Assembly (NCBI GenBank): GCA_028386065.3 | Contig: JAKUCV010004442.1 | Span: forward strand, 1 to 64,000 | From: Turnera subulata | Lineage: Eukaryota > Streptophyta > Magnoliopsida > Malpighiales > Passifloraceae | Length of the DNA stretch: 64,000 bases | Direction: 5' to 3' | Shown: piece after piece, positions 42,880-53,375 of the stretch | How the letters are laid out: every line of letters starts with the position of its first letter | Position numbering within the stretch: position 1 is the first letter of the stretch | Translations under genes and position numbers: made by a program | Notes under the pieces: generated by a model | The model's database searches: none | The model's input: the letters and a program-made list of their open reading frames with translations, nothing else | Told to the model about the DNA's origin: nothing

Positions 42880-43315
42880 ACATCGATGTTTGACTCAGAA
42901 CATCGATGTTTTCAGAATCTGGAACTCCAAACTATTTGGCAGAATTTCAGAACATCGATGTTTACCCCTAGAACATCGATGTTTGAGAATTCTGGAACTT
43001 CAAGTAAATTGGCAGAATCTCAGAACATCGATGTTTGGTCATGAACATCGATGTTTGGAGTTTCAGAATTCCAGAACATCGATGTTGACACTTCAACATC
43101 GATGTTTGAAGTTTCTGGATTCCAAAACATCGATGTTTAACCCTTAAGCATCGATGTCTAAAGTTTCTGAAACTCCAAACAATTGGCAGAATGTTCAGAA
43201 TAGCGATGTTTACATCTTAAACATCGATGTTTACATCTTAAACATCGATGTTTTGACCCCTCGGCCGACAATAGACCAAAAAGAACATCGATGTTTACAT
43301 CTTAAATATCGATGT
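42880..43315. repeat. paired ACATCGATGT palindrome array, leader copy 1
   Basis: Palindromes at 42880, 42900, 42952, 42973, 43025, 43045, 43076, 43096, 43127, 43221, 43242 and 43285, plus variants at 43148, 43200 and 43306. Members of pairs are 20 or 21 bp apart. Spacers between pairs contain diverged copies of TCTGGAACTCCAA-like sequence, so the larger unit is a degenerate tandem repeat. Confidence 0.95.
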
Positions 43316-43607
43316 TTTGGTATCATATACCATTCAATCAACCTTGTCGAACTCATTCGACTTCTTGCCGAAAATACTCTTTGATTGATATCATATACCA
43401 ATCATGAACTTGCTGTCAAACATCTTTGACGGATCCGACTTCAACATATCACATATATGAGAATCATAATGATCTAGTTTAAACATACTATCAACATAAG
43501 CATAATAAACTATGATCAAGTTATGTTGCTTTTGCAATCATAATCAAGCCACATCACATATAGCATATCATACATATAAACAACTAATTCGGTTTAGTGT
43601 TTCACAA

Positions 43608-43623
43608 GGGGCTCCGCTACCAC
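43608..43623 (-). promoter_or_regulatory. copia 2 primer binding site (second copy)
   Basis: In element sense the LTR end TTACA is followed by GTGGTAGCGGAGCCCC. It is identical to the site at 50325-50340. TGGTA and GGAGCC fit the tRNA-iMet site TGGTATCAGAGCC only partly. Confidence 0.6.
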
Positions 43624-45069
43624 TGTAAGTAACCGGGAATGCAAACTTGACAATCAAACATGCAGCGGAAAGACCCGGTACTCATGGAGGATCCATGTGA
43701 AATAGAGTAAACCGAATAAACAAAAATCGTACCTTGCTTGGTTGAGATCTTTCACCCAACTATAGTGCAGAATCAGCAAAAACCCGACAAGAAATCTGGC
43801 TCCTCTACGGTATCCACACGAACCGTCGATAACTAGCCGGAAATCGTCTCACGATTACCAACCCGAGCACTCCCGAACCGCAGTGCTAGCTGCAGAATTT
43901 CCGATAGCAAGAGAGCCTAGAGTGTTTTTGTCACAACTCTTGTGAATGTGTTTGCGTGTTTTCTTTCTTTCTTAAAGAAAGGAGTGTGTATGTGTGTGTT
44001 CTTACAAGTCTAAAAAACTCTCTCAAGTCTCAAGAACTCAGAATTGCAAGGACAAGATAATCTGATTACCCACACCCACTAATGCATGAAGTAATGGAGA
44101 CAATGGCCAACATAATGGCCAACATAATGGTCCACCAACTATCATGATTATGATTCCCATTATCTTGTCTACCACTAATGCATTATCATATATCAACACA
44201 TCACAGCACTAGTTCTGGTTCAATAATTCAGACAGTTAGTGAACCAAAACGGCCCGGGTCCAACCACAGTCCAACCATGGTCCAACCACCTGGTCGAACC
44301 ACAGTCCAACCATGGTTTAACCACCAGCTCGAATCGACAATTCTAAGTGTGTGACCCTGTAGGCACTTGTAACGTTTGGCAATAATTGTAAAATCTCATT
44401 TTATAATTATAAACAATGAGCGGTGTCTAGCAACACATCATTGCTACCCAAATGACAAGATCAGTACTGATTCATTATGCCTCGGAACATGTCATTATCC
44501 TTTCATGCCTTTGGGACAATAATTCAGGTTCAATAATTCTGGTAACTATTGAACCGAACCAACCCAAATGACCCGTTATATGGGTTGGACGAATTCCATC
44601 TTGATCATACAAAACCCACTACACATTATATCATATACCCAATGATTATACTAAGGTCTACTCAGTTACGAATAGCCAAGAGTAATATCAAAGTATATGA
44701 CTCACATGTTGGGAACCTTGATGATCTCAGGTCTAAGGACAATACATATAAGAACCACTAATGACAATCATATAACGTTCCATGTAGTGTTCTTATGTTG
44801 GGTCAGTCCAGACCACAAGTTCTCTAACTTGTACCCGTATGTAGAATTCATATCTCATATAATTCTCAACATACGCTAGTCTTAATTTATTATTACAACC
44901 CATCCATAATAATAATCGACTAGGGACATTTAAGAATATAAAATATTCTAGGGTTATAAATATGTGCAAGCGCTTATCTCATAAACATATTTATTGGAAT
45001 AACCTTAATGTATTTACATGACTATGTATAATCATCCAATGATTGGCTTTTGGGCATATTACACTAACA
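43624..45069 (-). repeat. copia 2 LTR (inner, 1446 bp)
   Basis: TGTAAGTAACCGGG...ACTAACA on the plus strand. It pairs with 50341-51783 with high identity. The polypurine tract complement (TCGCCCACTTGCAC) follows at 45070. Confidence 0.9.
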
Positions 45070-45083
45070 ATCGCCCACTTGCA

Positions 45084-46632
45084 CTAAAGCCAATTATCCA
45101 TGTATCTAATACCAATGGATGTAGGATGACCATCATGCTTCCGCTGCGTGAGAGGCTTAGTCAATGGATCTGCAACATAGTTCTCAGAAGGAACTTTGCA
45201 GAGCCTCAGTTGTAGAGCCGACAACTGTTTCTTGCTTGGAACTCTTCCAGCAAACAGCACCACCTCCAAGACAAAACACATAACCTGACTGCAATCTAAA
45301 GTCATCCCTGTCAGTTTGGAAGCTAGCATCTGTGTAACCCTTTACAACAAGCTCATCAACGCTTCCATATACAAGGAATGCATCCTTAGTCCTTCTCAAG
45401 TACTTAAGGATGTTCTTAATCGTTGTCCAGTGACTTTCACTGGGATCATATTGGTATCTGCTTGTGACACTTAATGCATATGCGACATCTGGTCGAGTAC
45501 ATAGCATGGCATACATGATAGATCCTATTGCTGATGCATAAGGAATCTTACTCATCCGCTCTCTCTCCTTAGATGTACTAGGATATTGATTCTTTGAGAG
45601 AGATACGCCATGTGACATGGGCAAGAAACCTTTCTTGGATTCTTGCATGCTAAACCTCTTTAGCACCTTGTCAATATATGTACTTTGACTTAGCCCAAGA
45701 AGCCTTTTGGATCTATCTCTATAGATCTTTATACCTAGCACGTAGGCATCTTCTCCTAAGTCCTTCATTGAGAAATTCTTTCCTAACCAAGTCTTTGTAG
45801 ACTTTAGTGTCGGAATATCATTCCGAATGAGTAGAATGTCGTCAACATACAATAGCAAGAAAACTATAGTGCTCCTACTAACCTTCTTGTAAACACATGG
45901 TTCATCTTCATTTTTAATGAAACCAAACTATTTGATCACTTCATTAAAACAAAGATTCTAACTCCTAGAAGCTTGCTTCAATCCATAAATGGATCTTTGC
46001 AACTTGCATACCATATTAGCATTCTCTGGATCGACAAAACCTTCAAGTTGTGTCATGTACATATCCTCTAAAAGATTTTCATTAAGGAAAGTTGTTTTGA
46101 CATCCATTTGCCATATCTCATAATCAAGGTATGCTGCTATAGCCAATAGAATCCGGATGGATTTAACCATGGCAACTGGCGAGAAAGTTTCATCATAGTC
46201 AATACCATGAACTTGCTTGAAACCTTTCGCAACCAATCGCCCTTTAAAGATAATCATAATACCATCCATGTGGGTCTTTTTCTTAAAGACCCACTTGCAC
46301 CCAATAGGTTTTACCCCTTCAAGTGGATCAACCAAGGTCCATACCTTGTTTTCATACATGGATTCCATCTCCGAATTCATGGCTTCTAGCCACTTCTTAG
46401 AGTCTGGACCCGTAATAGCCTGCTGATAGGAAGTGGGCTCATCCTCATCTATGAGCATCACGTCTCTAGTATGAGTCATAAGAAATCCATATCTCTCAAG
46501 CTCATGCCGAATCCTATCAGACCTACGTAGTCCATGTGTTACAGGCACAGGTTTTTCACCCACAACATCTTGTGGTTCCTGTCTTTGTTCCATCTCAGCC
46601 TCGAACTTCTTCGAGTTCCATTTTTCTCCCAC
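45084..46632 (-). pseudogene. copia 2 reverse transcriptase and RNase H
   Basis: Two open stretches joined by stops. 45958-46632 begins in the integrase-RT linker (SDRIRHELERYGF) and continues ESMYENKVWTLVDPLEGVKP, CKWVFKKKTHMDG, DYDETFSPVAMVKSIRILL, WQMDVKTTFLNENLLEDMYM and SIYGLKQASR before a stop. 45184-45858 carries LLYVDDILLIRND (YVDD) and MKDLGEDAYVLGIKIYRD. RNase H starts KGYTDASFQTDRDD and is shifted near 45184, finishing in the 45084-45329 stretch. Key residues are present, but the stops near 45930-45960 and the shift inactivate it. Confidence 0.85.
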
Positions 46633-46935
46633 TGATCTTTCTAGAAATGAATTCTCTTTCTAGAAAAATAGCAATACGAGCAACAAACACTTTGTGCTCT
46701 GTGGGATTATAGAAATAATATCCTTTAGTTTCCTTAGGATATCCAACAAAGAGGCACTTGACGGATTTAGGGCCGAGTTTATATGATGCTTCTCGTCTCA
46801 CAAAAGCCTCACAACCCCAGATCCTCATAAAAGACAAATTGGGATGCTTCCCTGTCCATATCTCATATGGTGTCTTTTCAACCGAATTAGATGGAACACG
46901 GTAAGTCTAAATGCAGCACTTAATAATGTATGTCC
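46595..46935 (-). pseudogene. copia 2 integrase C-terminal part
   Basis: Frame MSFMRIWGCEAFVRREASYK, then VKCLFVGYPKETKGYYFYNP. This is the conserved C-terminal block of copia integrase (FGCxAYV, FxGYP). It is separated from the integrase core by frame breaks between 46837 and 46935. Confidence 0.8.
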
Positions 46936-48777
46936 CTAAAATGAAGAAGGAAGGTCAGCTTGACTCATCATAGAACGAACCATGTCTAACAAAGTTCTAT
47001 TTCTCCTTTCGGATACACCATTCCATTGAGGTGTTCCTGGTGGAGTAAGTTGTGATACTATACCAGACTCTTTTAGATGATCAAGAAAATTTCGGTCTAA
47101 GTATTCACCTCCTCGATCAGATCGAAGTATTTTAATACTCTTGCCGAGTTGATTCTGTACTTCATTCTTGAATTCTTTGAACTTTTCAAAGGATTCTGAC
47201 TTGTGTTTCATTAGATACACATAGTCATATCTACTGTAATCATCAGTAAATGTAATGAAGTATTGAAATCCACCTCTAGCCTGTGTTGACATAGGTCCGC
47301 ATATATCAGAATGTATAAGACCTAACAAGTCCGAAGCTCTTTCACCTTTACCAGCAAAAGGAGCCTTCGTCATTTTGCCTAATAAACATGACTCACATGT
47401 CTCATATGATTCAAAATCAAATGAGTCTAAAAGTCCATCTTTATGGAGTTTAGAAATACGAGTCTCGTTTATATGGCCCAATCGACAATGCCAGAGAAAG
47501 GTTTCATTAGAATCGTTTAATCTAACCTTCTTCGTATTAATGTTATAGATTGGTGTTTCTAGGTTTAGAACATACAAACCATTGCTCAAATATGCACCAC
47601 CATAATAAATATCATTGAAATAAATAGAACAACAGTTGTTCTTTATTTCAAAAGAAAAACCTTTCTTGTCCAGACAAGAAACAGAAATCAAATTCCTGCT
47701 TATGGTAGGTACATAATAACAATCGTCAAGTTCTAAAACCAAACCACTAGGTAAGGATAGATAGTAAGTTCCTACGGCTAATGCAGCAACTCTTGCTCCA
47801 TTTTCAACATGCAGGTGTATCTCACCATTTGCTAATCTTCTACTCTTTCTCAGATCCTGCACATTTACACAAATGTGAGAACCACATCCGGTATCTAATA
47901 CCCATGATGCAGAGATAGAGATATTAGCTTCTATAACAAAAATACCTGAAGCGAAAGTCTTACTTCCCTTCTGTTTCTTCATCTCTTCAAGGTAAATAGG
48001 GCAGTTACGCTTCCAATGGCCAGGTTTCTTGCAATGGAAACATTGTCCTTCTTTTGCAACACCACCTTTGGGTTTCAGCACTTGTGAAGAAAATGAACCA
48101 AACTTTTTGGCAAATTTCTTCTTCTTACTTTTTCCCTTTCCTTTGCTATTTCCAACCATCAATATGCTGTTGGATTTATTTACCTTCATCTGTTGCTCAA
48201 CTATTCCTAACATGTTAAGCAACTCAGACAAGGATTTGTCAAGAAGATTCATATTGAAATTCATGACAAATTGGCTGTAACTATCCGGCAACGATTGCAG
48301 GACTAGATCAACAGCCAACTCCTTCTGCAAAGGAAATCCCAGACTCTCAAGGCTCTCAATGTATCCAATCATCTTGAGCACATGAGGCTTGACTGGTGAT
48401 GACTCAGCCATCTTGTATTGGAATAATACCTTTGAGGTCTCATACCTCTCATGCCTAGCTTGCTCTTCAAAGAGCATTTTCAGGTGTTCGATCATATCGA
48501 ACGCACCCAAGTTCTCATGTTGCTTCTGAAGCTCAGAGTCCATGTTAACAAGCATAAGACATGCAACATCCAATGCATCATCAACATGCTTCTTGTAAGC
48601 ATCTCTTTCCGCCCTAGGAGCATTAGCTGCCGGTTCATTTGGAACGGGCCCTTCAAGGACATACAACTTCGTTTCTTGTTTGAGGACTATCCTCAAATTG
48701 CGATGCCACTTTAGGAAGTTATTCCCATTCAGCTTTTCCTTCTCAAGGACCGATCGTGTACTAGTGTTTTGTGCCAT
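46936..48777 (-). pseudogene. copia 2 Gag, protease and integrase core
   Basis: 613-codon open frame starting MAQNTSTRSVLEKEKL at 48777. Gag: FLKWHRNLRIVLKQE, then the region to residue 200; one zinc knuckle CFHCKKPGHWKRNC near residues 247-260. Protease: SWVLDTGCGSHIC (Asp-Thr-Gly) near residue 293, then YYVPTISRNLISVS. Pre-integrase: WHCRLGHINETRI and CESCLLGKMTKAPF. Integrase core: HSDICGPMST, LRSDRGGEYLD and PQWNGVSERRNRT (DDE residues). It ends ADLPSSF at a stop. The largest open frame in the window except for the LINE RT. Confidence 0.9.
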
Positions 48778-49527
48778 GATAACTCTACAACATTGATCAA
48801 CTCACACAAATAAGAGTCATGTATACATAAAATCACTTAATAAGGAATTTTATTAAATGATGCTCCTGCTACATAAATCAAGATAATTATAAGTAGGCCA
48901 AGATCCATATTTCACTACAAGATAAGTCAGCTTTGGCTGATCACTTATATCATAGTTATTTAGGTAGACAACTCTTGTCAATTACATCTCATGTAACTCT
49001 TGGATAGTTGAGTGAAACACTTGTTCTTATCTATCTCATAGACTTAGCTCAACTCCTTACCTCTAAGTCCTCAATCCTATTGAGATAACCTAGTTAAGTT
49101 CAACCTATAACAAGCAATTCGGATATTACAATTATCCTGTCGCACCTTGCTAGGATAAATATTGGCACCTTGCTTTGGCAAAACCTACCAAGTATTGATC
49201 TAAGCAATGATGAGTGCTTATCATGGAAGGCAACACAAGAGGAACTTAATATTTAGCATCTTGCTAGGATAAACATTGGCACTTTGCTTTGGCAAACCTA
49301 CCAAGTATTGATCTAAGCATAGATGAGTGCTTGTCACCGAATTATTTCCATACATAACAATTATGCATGTGATTAACATATTATATATCGCATATACAAT
49401 AACTATGCATCATACGCAATATAAGCCGCCACGCAGAGGAAGCGCGGCGGTCCCGCTAGCCGGTTAGCGGGCAGGGTCAAGGGGGTAGCGCCCCTGCGGG
49501 GTGTGGGGCGGAGCCCTGGCGAAAAAT
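48778..49527 (-). other. copia 2 leader, gag-proximal half
   Basis: AT-rich leader. A near-duplicate of about 110 bases occurs within 49145-49340 (CACCTTGC...GATAAA-ATTGGCAC, CCTACCAAGTATTGATCTAAGCA). No reading frame of note. Confidence 0.6.
49436..49524. repeat. GC-rich island in the copia 2 leader
   Basis: About 90 bases of high G+C (GCGCGGCGGTCCCGC, GCGCCCCTGCGGGG) in an AT-rich leader, with local hairpin potential (CCGCTAGCCGGTTAGCGG). It lies immediately before the palindrome array. The truncated second leader at 42859 lacks it. Confidence 0.75.
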
Positions 49528-50034
49528 ATAAACATCGATATTTTGACTACGTGGCCGACAATCGGCAAAACAAGAACATCGATGTTTGACTCAGAACATT
49601 GATGTTTTGAGAATCTGGAACTCCAAAGTATTTGGCAGAATTTCAGAACATCGATGTTTACGCTTAGAACATCGATGTCTGAGAATTCTGGAACTTCAAG
49701 TAAGTTGGCAGAATCTCAAAACATCGATGTTTGGTCATGAACATCGATGTTTAGAGTTTCAGAATTCTAGAACATCGATGTTGACACTTCAACATCGATG
49801 TTTGGAGTTTCTAGATTCCAGAACGTCGATGTTTAACCCTTAAGCATTGATGTCTAAAGTTTCTGGAACTCCAAACAATTGGTAGAATGTTCAGAACATC
49901 GATGTTTACTTCTTAAACAACGATGTTTTGACCGTGAACATCGATGTTTACATCTTAAACATTGATGTTTTGACCCCTCGGCCGACAATAGACCAAAGAG
50001 AACATCGATGTTTACATCTTAAACATCGATGTTT
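49528..50034. repeat. paired ACATCGATGT palindrome array, leader copy 2
   Basis: Same order of units as 42880-43315, with scattered single-base changes (ACATTGATGT, ACGTCGATGT, ACAACGATGT and others) and one extra unit pair near 49905-49970. Pairs again have 20-21 bp spacing. It lies about 300 bases downstream of the PBS in element sense. Confidence 0.92.
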
Positions 50035-50324
50035 TGGTATCATACACCATTCAATCAACCTTGTCGAACTCATTCGACTTTCTGCCGAAAATACTCTTTG
50101 ATTGATATCATATACCAATCAAGAACTTGCTGTCAAACACCTTTGACGGATCCGACTTCAACATATCACATATATGAGAATCATAATGATCTAGTTTAAA
50201 CATACTATCAACATAAGCATAATAAACTAAGATGAAGTTATGTTGCTTATACAATCATTATCAAGCCACTTCACATATAGCATATCATACATATAAACAA
50301 CTAATTCGGTTTAGTGTTTCACAA

Positions 50325-50340
50325 GGGGCTCCGCTACCAC
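50325..50340 (-). promoter_or_regulatory. copia 2 primer binding site
   Basis: GTGGTAGCGGAGCCCC directly after the LTR end in element sense. Confidence 0.65.
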
Positions 50341-51783
50341 TGTAAGTAACCGGGCATGCAAACTTGACAATCAAACGTGCAGCAGAAAGACCCAGTACTT
50401 ATGGAGGATCCATGTGAAATAGAGTAAACCGAATAAACAAAAATCGTACCTTGCTTGGTTGAGGTCTTGCACCCAACTGTAGTGTAGAATCAGCAAGAAC
50501 CCGACAAGAAATCCGGCTCCCCTACGGTATCCACACGAACCGTCGATAACTAGCCGAAAATCGTCTCATGATTACCAACCTGAGGACTCCCGAACCGCAG
50601 TGCTAGCTGCAGAATTTCCGAGAGCAAGAGAGCCTAGAGTGTTTTTATCACAACTCTTGTGAATGTGTTTGTGTGTTTTCTTTCTTTCTCAAAGAAAGGA
50701 GTGTGTGTGTGTGTTCTTACAAGTCTGAAAAACTCTCTCAAGTCTCAAGAACTCAGAATTGCAAGGACAAGATAATGTGATTACCCACAACCACTAATGC
50801 ATAAAGTAATGGAGACAATGGCCAACATAATGGTCCACCAACTATCATGATTATGATTCCCATTATCTTGTCTACCACTAATGCATTATCATATATCAAC
50901 ACATCACAGCACTTGTTTTGGTTCAATAATTCAGATAATTAGTGAACCAAAACGACACTGGTCCAACCGCAGTCCAACCATGGTCCAACCATAGTCCAAC
51001 CACCTGATCAAACCACGGTCCAACCATGGTTCAACCACCAGCTCGAATCGACAGTTCTAAGTGTGTGACCCTGTAGGCACTTGTAACGTTTGGCAATAAT
51101 TATAAAATCTCATTTTACAATTATAAACAATGAGCGGTGTATAGCAACACATCATTGCTACCCAAATGACAAGATCAGTACTGATTCATTATGCCTCGGA
51201 ACATGTCATTATCCTTTCATGCCTTTGGGACAATAATTCAGGTTCAATAATTCTGGTAACTATTGAACCGAACCAACCCAAATGACCCGTTTTATGGGTT
51301 GGACGAATTCCATCTTGATCATACAAAACCCACTCTACATTATATCATATACCCAATGATTACACTATGGTCTACTCAGTTACGAATAGCCAAGAGTAAT
51401 ATCAAAGTATATGACTCACATGTTGGGAACCTTGAAGATCTCAGGTCTAAGGACAATACATATAAGAACCACTAATGACAATCATATAACGTTCCATGTA
51501 GTGTTCTTATGTTGGGTCAGTCCAGACCACAAGTTCTCTAACTTGTACCCGTCTGTAGAATTCATATCTCGTATAATTCTCAACATACGCTAGTCTTAAT
51601 TTATTATTACAACCCATCCATAATAATAATCGACTAGGGACATTTAAGAATATAAAATATTCTAGGGTTATAAATATGTGCAAGCGTTTATCTCATAAAC
51701 ATATTTATTGCAACAACCTTAATGTATTTACATGACTATGTATAATCATCCAATGATTGGCTTTTGGGCATATTACACTAACA
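50341..51783 (-). repeat. copia 2 5' LTR (1443 bp)
   Basis: TGTAAGTAACCGGG...ACTAACA, paired with 43624-45069. It contains the TGGTTGGACC minisatellite at about 50955-51045. Confidence 0.9.
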
Positions 51784-52080
51784 GAATTCGAGTCCTGATT
51801 CTGTCAGATAACCTAATGACTGGCTCCTTTTCAGTCATCTCCGACGTAACATCACCTTCAAGGGGCTCGAGCTAAGTGTCAATCTCCAACCCTAAACCTA
51901 ACGACTGAGTCCTAAGTGCGTCCTTAAAAGATTTTTAATTACCCGTCGCAGTCTCAGCTAGACCATCACCAGGTTCCATTGACACATCTTGCGAAACATC
52001 AGGAGGCTCGGTCAACGGGAACGACGTCCCGCCGCCAGGCGGCGCACCTCTCATGCAACCCTAAAAGTGGACTCCGAAAA
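51784..52080 (-). pseudogene. LINE ORF1 N-terminal piece
   Basis: Minus reading from MRGAPPGGGTSFPLTEPPD near 52055 passes a stop and EPLEGDVTSEMTEKEPV, ending SDRIRTRI at the copia TSD. The LINE ORF1 then resumes at 42839 on the other side of the copia. The extreme 5' end of the LINE is not defined. Confidence 0.7.
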
Positions 52081-52290
52081 CTTCGTAGGCAAGAAACACA
52101 ACAATATATACCAGAACTAATAAGATTCTACATTCATTGACTGGACACTTGCAAACAGGCGGAGAGTAATTAAGATAGCAGAGGAAGATGTGAAGGCATA
52201 GTGGAGCGGAGGGATTAAATAGGGTGATAGAGAAGGATAAAATTAATGTACGACTTAAGATTCAAATAGTTGAGGAAGACTAATACATTA
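52081..52290. other. F-box upstream-like sequence
   Basis: Resembles 36110-36240 upstream of the split F-box gene (GCAGAGGA, GGAGGGA-TTAA, TACGACTTAAGATTCAAATAGT-like). No adjacent minus-strand F-box coding sequence remains; the nearest scrap is at 39510-39690. Confidence 0.45.
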
Positions 52291-52292
52291 TA

Positions 52293-52565
52293 CTCCATAT
52301 GTTCCTCAATATAGGTCGTTTTAGGTTTTGTTTTTTGTTTCACAATATAAGTCGTTTTAGAGTTTCAATGAACATTAAATTAATTTTTTTCAAATTTACC
52401 CATAACCAAAACAACTTGTACTCCTAGAGTATTTTAATCTTGGTATAGTGTAAATGGTAGGTTAGTAAAATGTATAGTAAAAATTAATGAGATTTAGTCT
52501 ATTTAAAACTTTTCTTAATGGGTGTGCAAAAATCTTAAACGACCTATATTGAGGGACAGAGGGAG
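52293..52565. mobile_element. Stowaway-like MITE
   Basis: 273 bp. Left end CTCCATATGTTCCTCAATAT, right end TATTGAGGGACAGAGGGAG; inverted repeats of about 33 bp share AATATAGGTCGTTT. TA on both sides (52291-52292, 52566-52567). A different family from the MITEs at 10124-25732. Noncoding. Confidence 0.85.
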
Positions 52566-52567
52566 TA

Positions 52568-53375
52568 CCACCAAAGAACGGAAAAGGTGCATATATGAGA
52601 GGTTATATGTAAACTTGACTGCGCACATGAAAAGTTCTTGAAACTTTAAGAAGTTAATTACTCTAATTCATTTAGATTAATTAAAAAGGTGATCAGTTTT
52701 ATTGTGCGTTAAAAGGTTGTCGTCCAAAATTTGAAGTTGAGAAAAATGGGATGAGAAGGAAGGGCAAGTGGGTTAATTAAGCCAGGTGATGATTAATTGA
52801 GTGGACGCAGCTAAGTGCATACTCCTTATTAAATGGTGGGTTCGGAGAGTAATACTACTACAGTGAACACTTAATGCCAATGCAACAAAGTGGCACACAT
52901 TGCACAACTAGCTCGTCAATGTACAAAGTGTAGAGGTCATTACTCTGATAATTTTCCTTCTCATATATGTAACTGCTATCGCAAACAACGATGCAATGAC
53001 TGTTTTTCTTCTTTGATGCTAATCAATTTTAAATGATGTAAATGTAATGACTTAAGTTGTGAATGCAGCGATGCAATGTTTTCCAATTGTCAAAAGAAAA
53101 AACTTTTCTAAAACCTTTTTCACGGTATAAGTTTTGAGTTGACTTTTTTTGGTTGTACCGTGTGTAATTCTAAAAAAAAAAACGAAAAAAAAAAGGTTTG
53201 AATTTGGGATTTCCCGAGTAGCTGACCCATAATCTCCCCCACCGACTTAGAAATCTGTAAACCCTATAAAAAAAAAACTCGTGTTCTCTTCTATAATTAA
53301 ACAAAACCTAGAAACCTCTACAGCCCACACCGTACACCTAGAAAGTACAAACCCTAGAAAGTAGAAACCTCCTTC
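52568..53375. other. upstream region of F-box gene at 53376
   Basis: 52625-52850 resembles 36340-36500. 52890-52996 is repeated at about 60826-60917 (CACAACTAGCTCGTCAATGT, TAACTGCTATCGCAAACAA). 53150-53375 is repeated upstream of the gene at 57740. Thus it is a mosaic of local duplications. Confidence 0.6.
53264..53273 (+). promoter_or_regulatory. TATA-box candidate
   Basis: CTATAAAAAA about 110 bases before the ATG at 53376. The duplicated promoter at 57616-57626 has TATATATAAAA at the same relative place. Confidence 0.4.

Larger units (their letters stand above)
42845..51783 (-). mobile_element. Ty1/copia element 2 with traces of three LTRs
   Basis: Outer ends TGTAAGTAACCGGG (42845) and ...CACTAACA (51783), with TSD GAATT at 42840-42844 and 51784-51788, inserted in a LINE ORF1. 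In minus sense: LTR (51783-50341), PBS, leader with palindrome array, gag-pol, polypurine tract, LTR (45069-43624), a second PBS and leader with array (43623-42859), then only the last 14 bases of a third LTR. Related to the plus-strand copia at 202-2707. Confidence 0.88.

Noticed and set aside
42880..43315. CRISPR-like array (short palindromic repeats with regular spacers)
   Set aside because: The setting is a plant retrotransposon leader. Repeats are only 10-12 bp, spacers are themselves diverged repeats and no cas genes exist.
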